Shown piece by piece: positions 31,576 to 39,389 of a stretch of DNA of 63,047 nucleotides (position 1 is the first letter of the stretch; each line of letters begins with the position of its first letter). The position numbers and the translations under genes are program-made. The stretch covers positions 1-63,047 of the forward strand of contig JANXBA010000038.1 of the NCBI GenBank assembly GCA_025062075.1, in the 5' to 3' direction. This DNA is from Aquificaceae bacterium (lineage in GTDB: Bacteria > Aquificota > Aquificia > Aquificales > Aquificaceae). The notes under the pieces were generated by a model. The model was given only the letters and a program-made list of their open reading frames with translations. It searched no databases and was not told the DNA's origin.

Positions 31576-33290
31576 TGGGCTTTATGTGCATGTTACTGGA
31601 CAAGAAAAGGCAGTACACAGCCTTGCTGTCGGACATATTTAACGTGACGGGACACAAGCTACTCATAGCCACGGAAGAGGAAAAAGCTGTAGAGTTGCTA
31701 CAGAAAGCTTCTCCGGAGGTAATTCTCATCCCCTTGGAGGACTTTGGATTTTGGTTTAAGTTGATGGAAATGGAACACTACCTGTTTCCGGTGGTCTTTT
31801 TGGAGAAAGAGGAAGACCTCCAAAACCTCAGGGCTTACGGGTTGGAGGAGTCCAACGCGGTAGTCCTCCCCTTTAACCCTATGGAACTCTTGACGAAGGT
31901 GGTGAGCCTCGCCAAGAACCTTGAAGGGTCTCAGCAGACGGAGTTTTTAAGTTTTACGAACCTGCTACTTAAGCTACTCCGTCAAAAGTTGACCTTTTCT
32001 CTTGTGGTGCAGGCCAAAGAGAGCTCCTGCACTCTAATAGTAGAAGAAGGACGCATAAAAGGGATCACCTGCCCCGTAAAGGAGCTCTCTGAGCTCCTGT
32101 CTGAGGAAGTTACTCTGAAGCTTTTGCCTTTCCAGCAGGAGGAGGTGCGGCGGCAGTTCAGGGACAACTGGGAGTTCTTCTCAGAGCTCTTCCGCACAGC
32201 CCTTCCTGAGGCCCCCACCCGGTTGGAAGAGACGCCTCCCACCCCTGCACAGACCGTATCCATCGCCGAGAAGGAGGTGGACCTGGACCAGCCGGTGGAG
32301 TTGGAGAGTAACTTCTACTGGGTTGGGGTCCCAGACAGGACCGGTCTCTTCCAGAGGAACGTGTACCTACGCATCTACCAGAAGGAAGGCATCCAGGTGC
32401 CCGTACTCATAAACCTTGGCACAGCTCAAGACTTTCTGTTCGTAAAAACAAAAGTGGAACAGCTGTTTGGCTCCGTGGGAGCCCTTCGGGGGGTCATTCT
32501 GCTCGGCTCGCACGTAGAGGAGGCATCGGGCGTACTGGCCCTGCTCCAGGCAAACCAGAAGATTTTCGTCATAAGTTCCGTGGGCATAGCCAACAGGTTG
32601 AGAGTTCTGGGCATACCTCAGTCGCGCATGAGAACGCTGGAAACCCTTCCAGAAGGACGCATGAGACTTGCCTCGGGAGATGTTTTGAGGTTTATCCCAA
32701 CGCCCTTTCTGCCAGAGGTAGGTAGCTTCGTAGTGCTTGAAGAGAACACTGGCCGTCTCTTCACTGGCCGTTTCTTGAGCTCTCTGTGCACCTTTGAAGA
32801 CTTCAGCCCTCTCAGAAGTGCAGACCTAGCGGACTTCGTCATGTACGCCAGCGTCCACTTGCCCTCTCGAGAGCTCCTGGACGGACTCCTCAGCAGGTTG
32901 CCCACAGAGAGCATAACTTCCATCTATCCCATGTTTGGCAACCCTGTGCTGTCGCAGGAAGGTGTAAAATGGCTACTTTCCAAACTGGAAGGGCTTCAGG
33001 GTTTACCGAGAGCGGGCGACGGCTTGCAGGAGGAAACCGTGCTGAAAGCCTGTCAGAGCATTCTGGACTTTTTAAAGGCCAACACGGATACGGAGGAGTT
33101 TAACAGCCTGGTGGAAGAGCTGGGGCGTCACCTGTACGTGGAAGAGGGCAGGATAACTCAGCTCATTACCCAGCCTGAAGTTTTACCCTCCGCAGTTCTG
33201 GGCATCATGCAGGCCAAGAAGGTCAGACCTGAACTCGTAAAGGAGTCTCTGAAACTTCTGTACGTTTCAGGTGTGCCCTTTACCATATGA
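31575..33290 (+). CDS. Pseudo-receiver / DUF4388-like / metal-free ODP-type metallo-beta-lactamase-fold protein
   Basis: This 571-aa protein has three parts. Residues 1-115 resemble a response-regulator receiver but lack the phosphorylated Asp (VILIPLEDF) and the conserved Lys (VLPFNP). Residues about 120-210 fit a DUF4388-like module (LLLKLLRQKLTFSLVV, EEGRIKGI). Residues 245-460 follow the ODP/flavodiiron metallo-beta-lactamase pattern (RIYQKEGIQVPVLINLG, GVILLGSHVEEASG, FIPTPFLPEVGSFVV, RLFTGRFLSSL). Of the diiron ligands only His313 and Glu315 are left. It probably senses or scaffolds rather than catalyses. The final 110 residues are helical. It overlaps the convergent lepB by 11 nt. Confidence 0.65.
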   Translation: MGFMCMLLDKKRQYTALLSDIFNVTGHKLLIATEEEKAVELLQKASPEVILIPLEDFGFWFKLMEMEHYLFPVVFLEKEEDLQNLRAYGLEESNAVVLPFNPMELLTKVVSLAKNLEGSQQTEFLSFTNLLLKLLRQKLTFSLVVQAKESSCTLIVEEGRIKGITCPVKELSELLSEEVTLKLLPFQQEEVRRQFRDNWEFFSELFRTALPEAPTRLEETPPTPAQTVSIAEKEVDLDQPVELESNFYWVGVPDRTGLFQRNVYLRIYQKEGIQVPVLINLGTAQDFLFVKTKVEQLFGSVGALRGVILLGSHVEEASGVLALLQANQKIFVISSVGIANRLRVLGIPQSRMRTLETLPEGRMRLASGDVLRFIPTPFLPEVGSFVVLEENTGRLFTGRFLSSLCTFEDFSPLRSADLADFVMYASVHLPSRELLDGLLSRLPTESITSIYPMFGNPVLSQEGVKWLLSKLEGLQGLPRAGDGLQEETVLKACQSILDFLKANTDTEEFNSLVEELGRHLYVEEGRITQLITQPEVLPSAVLGIMQAKKVRPELVKESLKLLYVSGVPFTI

Positions 33291-33963
33291 GGGGCTTGCC
33301 TATTCTTTCAAGGCGAGGGTTGAGAAAGGCCAAAAAGAGCTGTCTAAAGCCGGTCAGAAGGTTCACCTCCGTGGTGTCCAAGGGAGGTATGTCGCCAGAG
33401 AAGTAAATGACGAAGGCCTTGCCCACTAAGTTTTCTTTAGGCAGAAGTCCCCAGTATCTGCTGTCCTCGCTGTTGTCTCGGTTATCGCCCATCACAAAGT
33501 AGTGACCCGGTGGTATGTGTATCTGTTGGACCCCCTTTCTTGGTAGTAGAGGGGTCTCGTAGAGGGCAATCCTGTACTTTACGCCGTTGGGCAGGCTCTC
33601 CTCGTATATGAGCTTGGCAACGCCGTTTTCCTCTACCCTTTCTACGAAGCGCAATGGGAGTTCCTGTCCGTTTATGAAGACCTTGTGGTCAGATATCTCA
33701 ATGATGTCCCCTGGCATTCCTATGATTCTCTTTATAAAGTCGAGGTTTGGGTTGAGGGGCCACTTGAAGACCACTAAGTCACCCCGTTGGGGCTCGGAGA
33801 GCCTGTAGACCAGCTTGTTGACCAGAATGAAGTCGCCTACCAGTAGGGTGGGCTTCATAGAGCCGGAGGGTATGTTGTAGGCTTGGACCAGAAAGGTTCT
33901 TATCAGAAGGACTACGAGGACTACCACCACAAGTTCTCTGACCCATCTGGGAAGTGCGCGCAC
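33280..33963 (-). CDS. lepB: Signal peptidase I
   Basis: This 227-aa membrane serine protease removes signal peptides. It has an N-terminal membrane anchor (residues 9-25), the Ser in PSGSMKPT (Ser35), the general-base Lys79 in FIKRIIGMPGD and the box E motif MGDNRDNSEDSRYWG. The GTG start at 33963 lies 4 nt after the rlmN stop on the same strand. The end overlaps the convergent ODP-like gene. The length is normal. Confidence 0.96.
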   Translation of the reverse strand: MRALPRWVRELVVVVLVVLLIRTFLVQAYNIPSGSMKPTLLVGDFILVNKLVYRLSEPQRGDLVVFKWPLNPNLDFIKRIIGMPGDIIEISDHKVFINGQELPLRFVERVEENGVAKLIYEESLPNGVKYRIALYETPLLPRKGVQQIHIPPGHYFVMGDNRDNSEDSRYWGLLPKENLVGKAFVIYFSGDIPPLDTTEVNLLTGFRQLFLAFLNPRLERIGKPLIW

Positions 33964-33967
33964 CCTT

Positions 33968-35008
33968 CTATTTTACCACGAGAGCTCTCTTACTTCTGAG
34001 TTGTCCGCAGGCTCCGAAGACTTCTACCCCCTTACTTAGCCTGACGAAGGTGGACACTCCGTGGCTTCTCAGCACCTCCTGAAAGGCGTAAACCCTCTCC
34101 AAGGAGGGCCGTTCGTAGGGCAGGGCCGGGTCTGGGTTGTAGGGTATGAGGTTTACCTTAAACTTGCGCCTGTGGGGTGCTATCAGACGGGAGAGCTCTT
34201 GGGCTTGAGCCTTTGAGTCGTTGACGCCCTTTATGAGCACGTACTCCAGCATTATCCTCCTGTCGGAGGGGTAGGGAAAGTCCACGAGAACCTGCAGGAG
34301 ATCCTGCAGGCTGTTGGTCTTGCTTATGGGCATCAGGGCCTCCCTCAAGGACTGGTCCGGGGCGTTGATGGAGACCGCCAGATTGAGCTCTCTCATAAGG
34401 GGGTCTTGGGCCATTCTTCTGAGCTGGGCTATTAGCCCGCTGGTGGAGATGCTCACCCGTCTCTTGGAGAGCTCTATACCCCAAGGGCTTACAAAAATCT
34501 CCACCGCCTTCCTGACCGCCTCGTAGTTGGCCAGCGGTTCACCCATGCCCATGAAGACCAGGTTTCTTATCCTCTGGGGTGTGTTCCTCTGGACCTGCAG
34601 GTACTGGTCCACTATCTCCGCAGGAGTGAGGTTGCGCAGGAGACCGTCCTTTGCGGTGGCGCAGAACTTACAGCCTACCGCACAGCCTATCTGCGAGGAC
34701 ACGCACAGGGTAAGGTGGTCCCTCTCCCGTATGAGCACGGTCTCCACGAGGTGCCCGTCCCGAGTTTTAAAAACATACTTAGTGGAGTCCTCTGCGGGGA
34801 CCTTCTGGAGGAGCTCAAGAGCTCTGACCCCGAAGCGCTCCCCAAAAGCTTGCCTGTGCTCTTTTGGCAGGTCCGTCATGCGCTGGAAGTCGTCCTCAAA
34901 ACGCTTGTAGAGCCACCTTAGCACCTGATTTGCCCTGTAGGTTTCAAAGCCGAGCTCCTCAAACCTCTTTCTGAGTTCTGGCAAGGTGTAAGAAGTGAGC
35001 AGTTCCAT
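33968..35008 (-). CDS. rlmN: Dual-specificity RNA (adenine-C2)-methyltransferase RlmN
   Basis: This 346-aa radical SAM enzyme methylates C2 of A2503 in 23S rRNA and A37 of some tRNAs. An N-terminal accessory domain is followed by LCVSSQIGCAVGCKFCATAK, with Cys102 (methyl-bearing/resolving chemistry), the cluster at Cys109, 113 and 116, then FMGMGEPLANYE and the C-terminal GACGQL with Cys334. The ATG at 35008 is favoured over a far upstream start because murF begins 18 bp away on the other strand. A TATATT hexamer 8 nt before it predicts leaderless expression. A shorter paralogue is at 61606. Confidence 0.96.
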   Translation of the reverse strand: MELLTSYTLPELRKRFEELGFETYRANQVLRWLYKRFEDDFQRMTDLPKEHRQAFGERFGVRALELLQKVPAEDSTKYVFKTRDGHLVETVLIRERDHLTLCVSSQIGCAVGCKFCATAKDGLLRNLTPAEIVDQYLQVQRNTPQRIRNLVFMGMGEPLANYEAVRKAVEIFVSPWGIELSKRRVSISTSGLIAQLRRMAQDPLMRELNLAVSINAPDQSLREALMPISKTNSLQDLLQVLVDFPYPSDRRIMLEYVLIKGVNDSKAQAQELSRLIAPHRRKFKVNLIPYNPDPALPYERPSLERVYAFQEVLRSHGVSTFVRLSKGVEVFGACGQLRSKRALVVK

Positions 35009-35026
35009 ACTTATACAATATAGTGG
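35009..35026. promoter_or_regulatory. Overlapping divergent -10 elements between rlmN and murF
   Basis: Only 18 bp separate the two start codons. The minus strand has TATATT (35022-35017) 8 nt before rlmN; the plus strand has TACAAT (35014-35019) 7 nt before murF. The hexamers share three base pairs, so the two promoters cannot be melted independently. Confidence 0.55.
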
Positions 35027-36355
35027 ATGGACACATACGAACTTGCGAAGATTGTGGGCGGAAGACACGCAGGAAGGTCGACGCCCTTTAGGGGTTTTTC
35101 CACAGACAGCAGAAGCGTCAGCCCTGGTCAGGTCTTCGTAGCCCTTAGGGGAAAAGTGCACGACGGCCACCACTTTGTGCTGGAAGCTCTCCAGAGGGGG
35201 GCGGTGGGTCTTTTGGTGGAAAGGCCCTTGTCTTTGCCCTACGAGGTGCCCTGCGTGCTGGTCCAAGACTCTTTGGAAGCCCTTCGCAGTTTTGCCCGCT
35301 GGCGGAGGAAGAACTTCACCGGGAAGGTGATAGCGGTGGCCGGCTCTGCGGGCAAGACCACCACCAAGGAGCTCCTCGCCTACCTGCTCTCAAAGGTGGG
35401 TAAAGTGTGCAAGACTCCCAAAAACTACAACTCCCAAGTGGGCGTCCCTCTGTCGGTGGCCAACTTCGAAGAAGACTGTCAGTTCTGGGTGGTAGAGGTG
35501 GGCGCCAGCCAACGAGGAGAGGTAAAAAGGCTGGTAGAGCTCGTAGAGCCACACATCAGGGTCATAACTGCCATAGGTGAGGAGCACCTGCAGACCTTTG
35601 GCTCCCTTGAGGATGTGCTGGCAGGAAACGGGGAGGTCTTCTACTACATGAGGGACTCAGACTGGGGCGTGTGTCCGCAGGAGGTTGCCTACCACTACAG
35701 ACTACCCAAAGTCCTCACCTTTGGAGGTGAAGACTTCTGCCCCGAGCAGGTAGAGCTCTCGCTGAGTGGGGTCAGCTTCAAACTCAATGGAGTGGACCTT
35801 TACCTGCCCGTGCCCAGCCTGGCCATAGTGAAAAACGCCCTGTGTGCCCTCCGCGTGCTGGAGGCCCTGGGCATAGACTGGGAAGGCTTGAGCCAGCACC
35901 TTAAGCACTTCCAGCCCGTAGAGGGGAGGTTCAGGGTGCTCCACAGGGGCGAGCTCGTGCTCATTGACGACACCTACAACGCCAACCCGCCCTCCGTCAG
36001 GATGGCTCTCAAGAGTCTTAGCCTGCTTGAAGGATACAGAGTGGCGGTTCTAGGAGACATGTTAGAGCTGGGCAAGGACTCCGCTCTCTACCACCGGGAG
36101 GTGGGAAGGCTCTGCAAGGAGCTGGGCATAGACCTGTGCCTTTTCTACGGGGAGCAGATGAGACAGGCCTATCAGGAGTGTCTCCAGCTGGGTGGGAACT
36201 GTGCCTTTTACGAAGAGCCACGAAAGCTCTTGGAGACTCTAAGGCAGTTTAAAAAAGCGATTATACTTTTCAAAGGCTCCAGGGGCATGAACATGGAAAA
36301 ACTTCTGGAGGGGCTTACGGATGGACCGCTTAGTGAGTATATACAAGATTCTTGA
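35027..36355 (+). CDS. murF: UDP-N-acetylmuramoyl-tripeptide--D-Ala-D-Ala ligase MurF
   Basis: This 442-aa ligase adds D-Ala-D-Ala to the peptidoglycan precursor. It has STDSRSVSPGQVFVAL, the ATP site AVAGSAGKTTTKE at about 104-115, KNYNSQVGVPLS, EVGASQRGEV, and the C-terminal GRFRVLHRGELVLIDDTYNA and VAVLGDMLELG. The length is standard. Transcription appears leaderless. The last 35 nt overlap the PilZ-domain gene. Confidence 0.96.
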   Translation: MDTYELAKIVGGRHAGRSTPFRGFSTDSRSVSPGQVFVALRGKVHDGHHFVLEALQRGAVGLLVERPLSLPYEVPCVLVQDSLEALRSFARWRRKNFTGKVIAVAGSAGKTTTKELLAYLLSKVGKVCKTPKNYNSQVGVPLSVANFEEDCQFWVVEVGASQRGEVKRLVELVEPHIRVITAIGEEHLQTFGSLEDVLAGNGEVFYYMRDSDWGVCPQEVAYHYRLPKVLTFGGEDFCPEQVELSLSGVSFKLNGVDLYLPVPSLAIVKNALCALRVLEALGIDWEGLSQHLKHFQPVEGRFRVLHRGELVLIDDTYNANPPSVRMALKSLSLLEGYRVAVLGDMLELGKDSALYHREVGRLCKELGIDLCLFYGEQMRQAYQECLQLGGNCAFYEEPRKLLETLRQFKKAIILFKGSRGMNMEKLLEGLTDGPLSEYIQDS

Positions 36356-36914
36356 TAACAGCGTTCTTCTTCATGCAAAGGTGCAAAAGCTCGGCTACGA
36401 GCAGGGGAGGGTTTTTCTATCTATGACGCCCTTGGTAAGAAGGTACGTGCTTATAGGGGACATAGTTCGTATAGGCTACGCAAACCTGCTCTTGCCCGCT
36501 CGCATATTAGGCAAAAGCGACCACCTGGTGGCCGACATCTTCTACACAGGTGAAGGCAAACTAGCAGACAGGAGCAAGCCGAGGGTGCCCGCGCAGAAAG
36601 AATTTGGCTTTACCGTGCTCCTGAAGGTGGAAGGGGTATACCGCACCTTTGACCCTGTGGACATATCCGAAGTAGGCATATCGGTAACCTCCTCCGACCC
36701 TCATCTTGTTCCCCTACTCATGGGAAAAAGCACGAGCTTTAAAATAACGGGCAGAGAGGAGCTCTCGGGAGTGACAGGCACCGCCCAAATGGTAAGCGTC
36801 ATGGAAGAGGGGCTTGAGATAAGGCTCGCTTTTGAGCTGGAGCTGGAGGATGCCTATACCACCAAGATAAGGCTGTACGTGGTAAATGCCATAAAGAGAA
36901 TTCTTGGCAGTTGA
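36321..36914 (+). CDS. PilZ-domain protein (candidate c-di-GMP receptor)
   Basis: This 197-aa protein has an N-terminal YcgR-like beta domain and a C-terminal PilZ domain. The R-x3-R motif is RSKPR at 84-88 and the D-x-S-x2-G motif is DISEVG at 114-119. Both c-di-GMP-binding motifs are therefore intact. Members of the family control flagella, pili or exopolysaccharide. It is coupled to murF by a 35-nt overlap; the biological link is not obvious. The downstream efflux operon has its own promoter. Confidence 0.75.
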   Translation: MDRLVSIYKILDNSVLLHAKVQKLGYEQGRVFLSMTPLVRRYVLIGDIVRIGYANLLLPARILGKSDHLVADIFYTGEGKLADRSKPRVPAQKEFGFTVLLKVEGVYRTFDPVDISEVGISVTSSDPHLVPLLMGKSTSFKITGREELSGVTGTAQMVSVMEEGLEIRLAFELELEDAYTTKIRLYVVNAIKRILGS

Positions 36915-36939
36915 TGGTTTAAGAAATTTATGATATAAT
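36911..36939 (+). promoter_or_regulatory. Promoter of the RND efflux operon (TTGATG-N17-TATAAT, extended -10)
   Basis: TTGATG at 36911-36916, a 17-bp spacer and TATAAT at 36934-36939 with an upstream TG (TGATATAAT) form a strong promoter. Transcription should start near 36946. No palindromic operator is seen. Confidence 0.65.
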
Positions 36940-36949
36940 TATATAAGCA

Positions 36950-36964
36950 ATGTCTAAGACATGA
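36950..36964 (+). CDS. Possible four-codon leader ORF (MSKT) coupled to the efflux operon
   Basis: ATG at 36950 encodes MSKT and stops with TGA at 36962-36964. That TGA overlaps the ATG of the outer-membrane factor (ATGA at 36961-36964). The leader ATG lies 10 nt after the -10 hexamer. The main gene lacks a Shine-Dalgarno sequence, so initiation may work by handover. It may also be chance. Confidence 0.3.
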   Translation: MSKT

Positions 36965-38271
36965 GGACGTGGCTTTTGGCTTTGCTGAGCTTTTGCGTGG
37001 TCTTTGGTAGAGAACTCACGCTTCGGGAAAGTATGGAGCTGGCCCTTAAGAACAGTCCCCTCATCAGGTCGGCCCAGAGAGAGGCAAAGGCTCAGGAGCT
37101 CCAAGTCAGGGCAGCCAGAGGGGCGCTCTTTCCTAAGGTGAAGCTGGAAGAGAACTTTACCTTGGGTGATGTGCCCGCCTACGCTTTTGTGTCAAAGCTC
37201 AACCAGGAGAGAGTATCTCAGCAAGACTTTAACCCTCTTAAGCTCAACAGTCCATCCTCAGTGAGCAACTTTGAGACCAAGCTCACCCTTGAAGTGCCCC
37301 TGTGGTTGGGGGGTAGAGTCCAGTCTTCGAGAAAAATCGCAGAGCACCAGCACAGAGCAAGCCTCCTCGAAGCGGAGCGAAGGCAGGAAGAGGTCCTAAA
37401 GCAGGTCTATCAGGCCTACGCCGAGGCGGCAACTGCAAAGAGAGCTCTGCAGGTATCCCGTCAAGCGGTGGAGGAAGCCCGCGAGCACTACAGATTGGCC
37501 GAGCAGATGCACAGGGCAGGGGTAGCCCTCCTGTCGGACGTGCTCAGAGCCAAAGTGCACCTTTCCAAGGCGGAGGAACACTTAGAGAGGGCGAAAAAAG
37601 ACTACCAAATAGCCAAAAGAGGTCTGGAGCTCGCCGTAGGCACTGCCCTGGGAGAGTTTGAGGTGGTGGACTTAGGAGAGTGCCCTTCAGTAAACTTCAA
37701 AGGTCTTGCGGAGAGAGCGCTCCAGAGGAAGGACCTTAGAGCTCTGGAAGAGAGGATAAAAGTCCTGCAGGAGTCTTACCGGCTTGTTCTTTCAGACACT
37801 CTCCCGCAGGTCTTTGCCTTTGCCCAGTATGTTCTCAACTCAAGGGACTACCCACTGGGAGCTCAGGGGAGTGGCTACCTTCTGGGCGTGTCGCTGTCTT
37901 GGAGCTTTGAAACTGGGTTTTCTACCTTGCGGAGGGCTCAGGCCAACTTGGAGAGAAAGGCGGGATTAGAAGAGAGGCTAAAGCTGCTCAGAGACTCCGC
38001 AGTCTTTGAGGTAGAGAGAGCCTACGCAGACTACGAGAAGTCCATGCTCACCCTCAGGTCCGCTCAGGACAGGATAAAGGCCAGCCAGGAGGTGCTACGG
38101 GTCGTGGAGGTGCGCTACAGAAACGGGCTCGCCAGAATGGTGGACCTTCTGGACGCTCAGGTAGAGTTGGACAGGGCAAGGTTTGAGAAAGTCCAGGCGG
38201 TAAACGCCTGCCACAAGGCCTATGCAGAGCTCCTTTTTAACGCAGGTCTTACTCAGGAGGTGCTCAAATGA
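36961..38271 (+). CDS. TolC-family outer-membrane efflux protein
   Basis: This 436-aa protein is the outer-membrane channel of a tripartite pump. It has a signal peptide (WLLALLSFCVVFG, residues 3-15), the family opening LTLRESMELALKNSPLIRSA, and two repeats of long periplasmic helices (for example RQEEVLKQVYQAYAEAATAK and EVERAYADYEKSMLTLRSAQ) each ending with beta strands. RYRNGLARMVDLLDAQVELD is a typical TolC motif. The next two genes encode the adaptor and the RND pump, with a 4-nt overlap and a 3-nt gap. Confidence 0.93.
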   Translation: MRTWLLALLSFCVVFGRELTLRESMELALKNSPLIRSAQREAKAQELQVRAARGALFPKVKLEENFTLGDVPAYAFVSKLNQERVSQQDFNPLKLNSPSSVSNFETKLTLEVPLWLGGRVQSSRKIAEHQHRASLLEAERRQEEVLKQVYQAYAEAATAKRALQVSRQAVEEAREHYRLAEQMHRAGVALLSDVLRAKVHLSKAEEHLERAKKDYQIAKRGLELAVGTALGEFEVVDLGECPSVNFKGLAERALQRKDLRALEERIKVLQESYRLVLSDTLPQVFAFAQYVLNSRDYPLGAQGSGYLLGVSLSWSFETGFSTLRRAQANLERKAGLEERLKLLRDSAVFEVERAYADYEKSMLTLRSAQDRIKASQEVLRVVEVRYRNGLARMVDLLDAQVELDRARFEKVQAVNACHKAYAELLFNAGLTQEVLK

Positions 38272-39386
38272 AGGGATGGCTTAAGTATCTCTTGTTTCTG
38301 GCGGTTATACTTGCCATGGTGGTCTGGTTGGGGGGCTTTTTAGACAAGAAGGAAAAGCCCGCAGAGGTTTCAAGGCCCGCTAAGGTGGTAAGCGGTCTTG
38401 AATTCGGTCAGGTGAAGAAAGTGGAAGTGTTGGACGCTCCCTACGCAGGGCAGGTGGTGGCGGACAAGAGGGTAGAGCTCTCCACCCGGGTCATGGGCAA
38501 GATAGTGGGCCTGTATGTAAAGGAAGGTCAGAGGGTAAGCCCAGGACAGCTCCTCGTGAGCGTGGACGCCCAGGACATTCAGGCTCAGGTCTCTGCGGTG
38601 GAGCACCAGATAAAACAGGCGGAGCAGGCTCTGGCCTCCGCCAACGCCCACTACGAGGCAGTCAGAAAAACCTTTGAAAGGTACTCCCAGCTCCTGAAGG
38701 AGGGTGCGGTAACTCCTCAGGAGTTTGACCAGATAAAGGCCCAGCACGATGCTGCCAAGGCTCAGGTGGAACAGGCCAAGGCAGGTTTGAGGGCAGTCCA
38801 GAGCCAGAGGCAGGCAATTGCCAGCAACCTGAGCTACACCAGCTTGACCTCACCCGTAGGGGGCGTGGTAGTCCAGAAGAGAGCGGACGTGGGAGACCTG
38901 GCAGTCCCGGGACAGCCCCTGCTGGTGATAGAGGCACCCCCCTACCTGTTCGAAGTTTTCCTGCCAGAGAGGTTAGTCGGTAGGCTAAAGGTGGGCGAAG
39001 AGTACGAGGTTTATCTGCCTACGCTGAAGAAAAGCACAAAGGCCAAAGTGGTGGAGGTCTCACAGGCCTTAGACCCGGTCAGCAGGACCTTCCGCGTAAA
39101 GCTACAGCTCCAGGAGACAGAAGGCGTAAAGAGCGGTATGTACGGCAGTCTCCTCTTTCCCGAGAGAGTAGAGGCCCTTCTCGTGCCGGAGTCTGCAGTA
39201 GTCAGGCGCTTTGACTTCACCGGCGTGTGGGTGCTAAGGCCCGATAACACCCTGGAGCTCAGGTTCGTAAAGCTGGGAGAGAAGAGAGGCGACAAGGTGG
39301 AGGTCCTCTCAGGACTCAAGGAAGGGGAGAAGGTGGTGGTGCGCGGGACAGAGAAGGCCTGCGAAGGCTGTAGGGTAGGAGGCTAA
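38268..39386 (+). CDS. RND efflux membrane-fusion (adaptor) protein
   Basis: This 372-aa periplasmic adaptor has an N-terminal membrane anchor (residues 5-25), a split lipoyl domain (RVELSTRVMGKIVGLYVKEG and SLTSPVGGVVVQKRADVGDL), a coiled-coil hairpin with many Gln, Ala and Lys, and a beta-barrel ending in KSGMYGSLLFPE. It couples the RND pump to the TolC-like channel. ATGA overlap with the upstream gene. Confidence 0.93.
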   Translation: MKGWLKYLLFLAVILAMVVWLGGFLDKKEKPAEVSRPAKVVSGLEFGQVKKVEVLDAPYAGQVVADKRVELSTRVMGKIVGLYVKEGQRVSPGQLLVSVDAQDIQAQVSAVEHQIKQAEQALASANAHYEAVRKTFERYSQLLKEGAVTPQEFDQIKAQHDAAKAQVEQAKAGLRAVQSQRQAIASNLSYTSLTSPVGGVVVQKRADVGDLAVPGQPLLVIEAPPYLFEVFLPERLVGRLKVGEEYEVYLPTLKKSTKAKVVEVSQALDPVSRTFRVKLQLQETEGVKSGMYGSLLFPERVEALLVPESAVVRRFDFTGVWVLRPDNTLELRFVKLGEKRGDKVEVLSGLKEGEKVVVRGTEKACEGCRVGG

Positions 39387-39389
39387 GGC

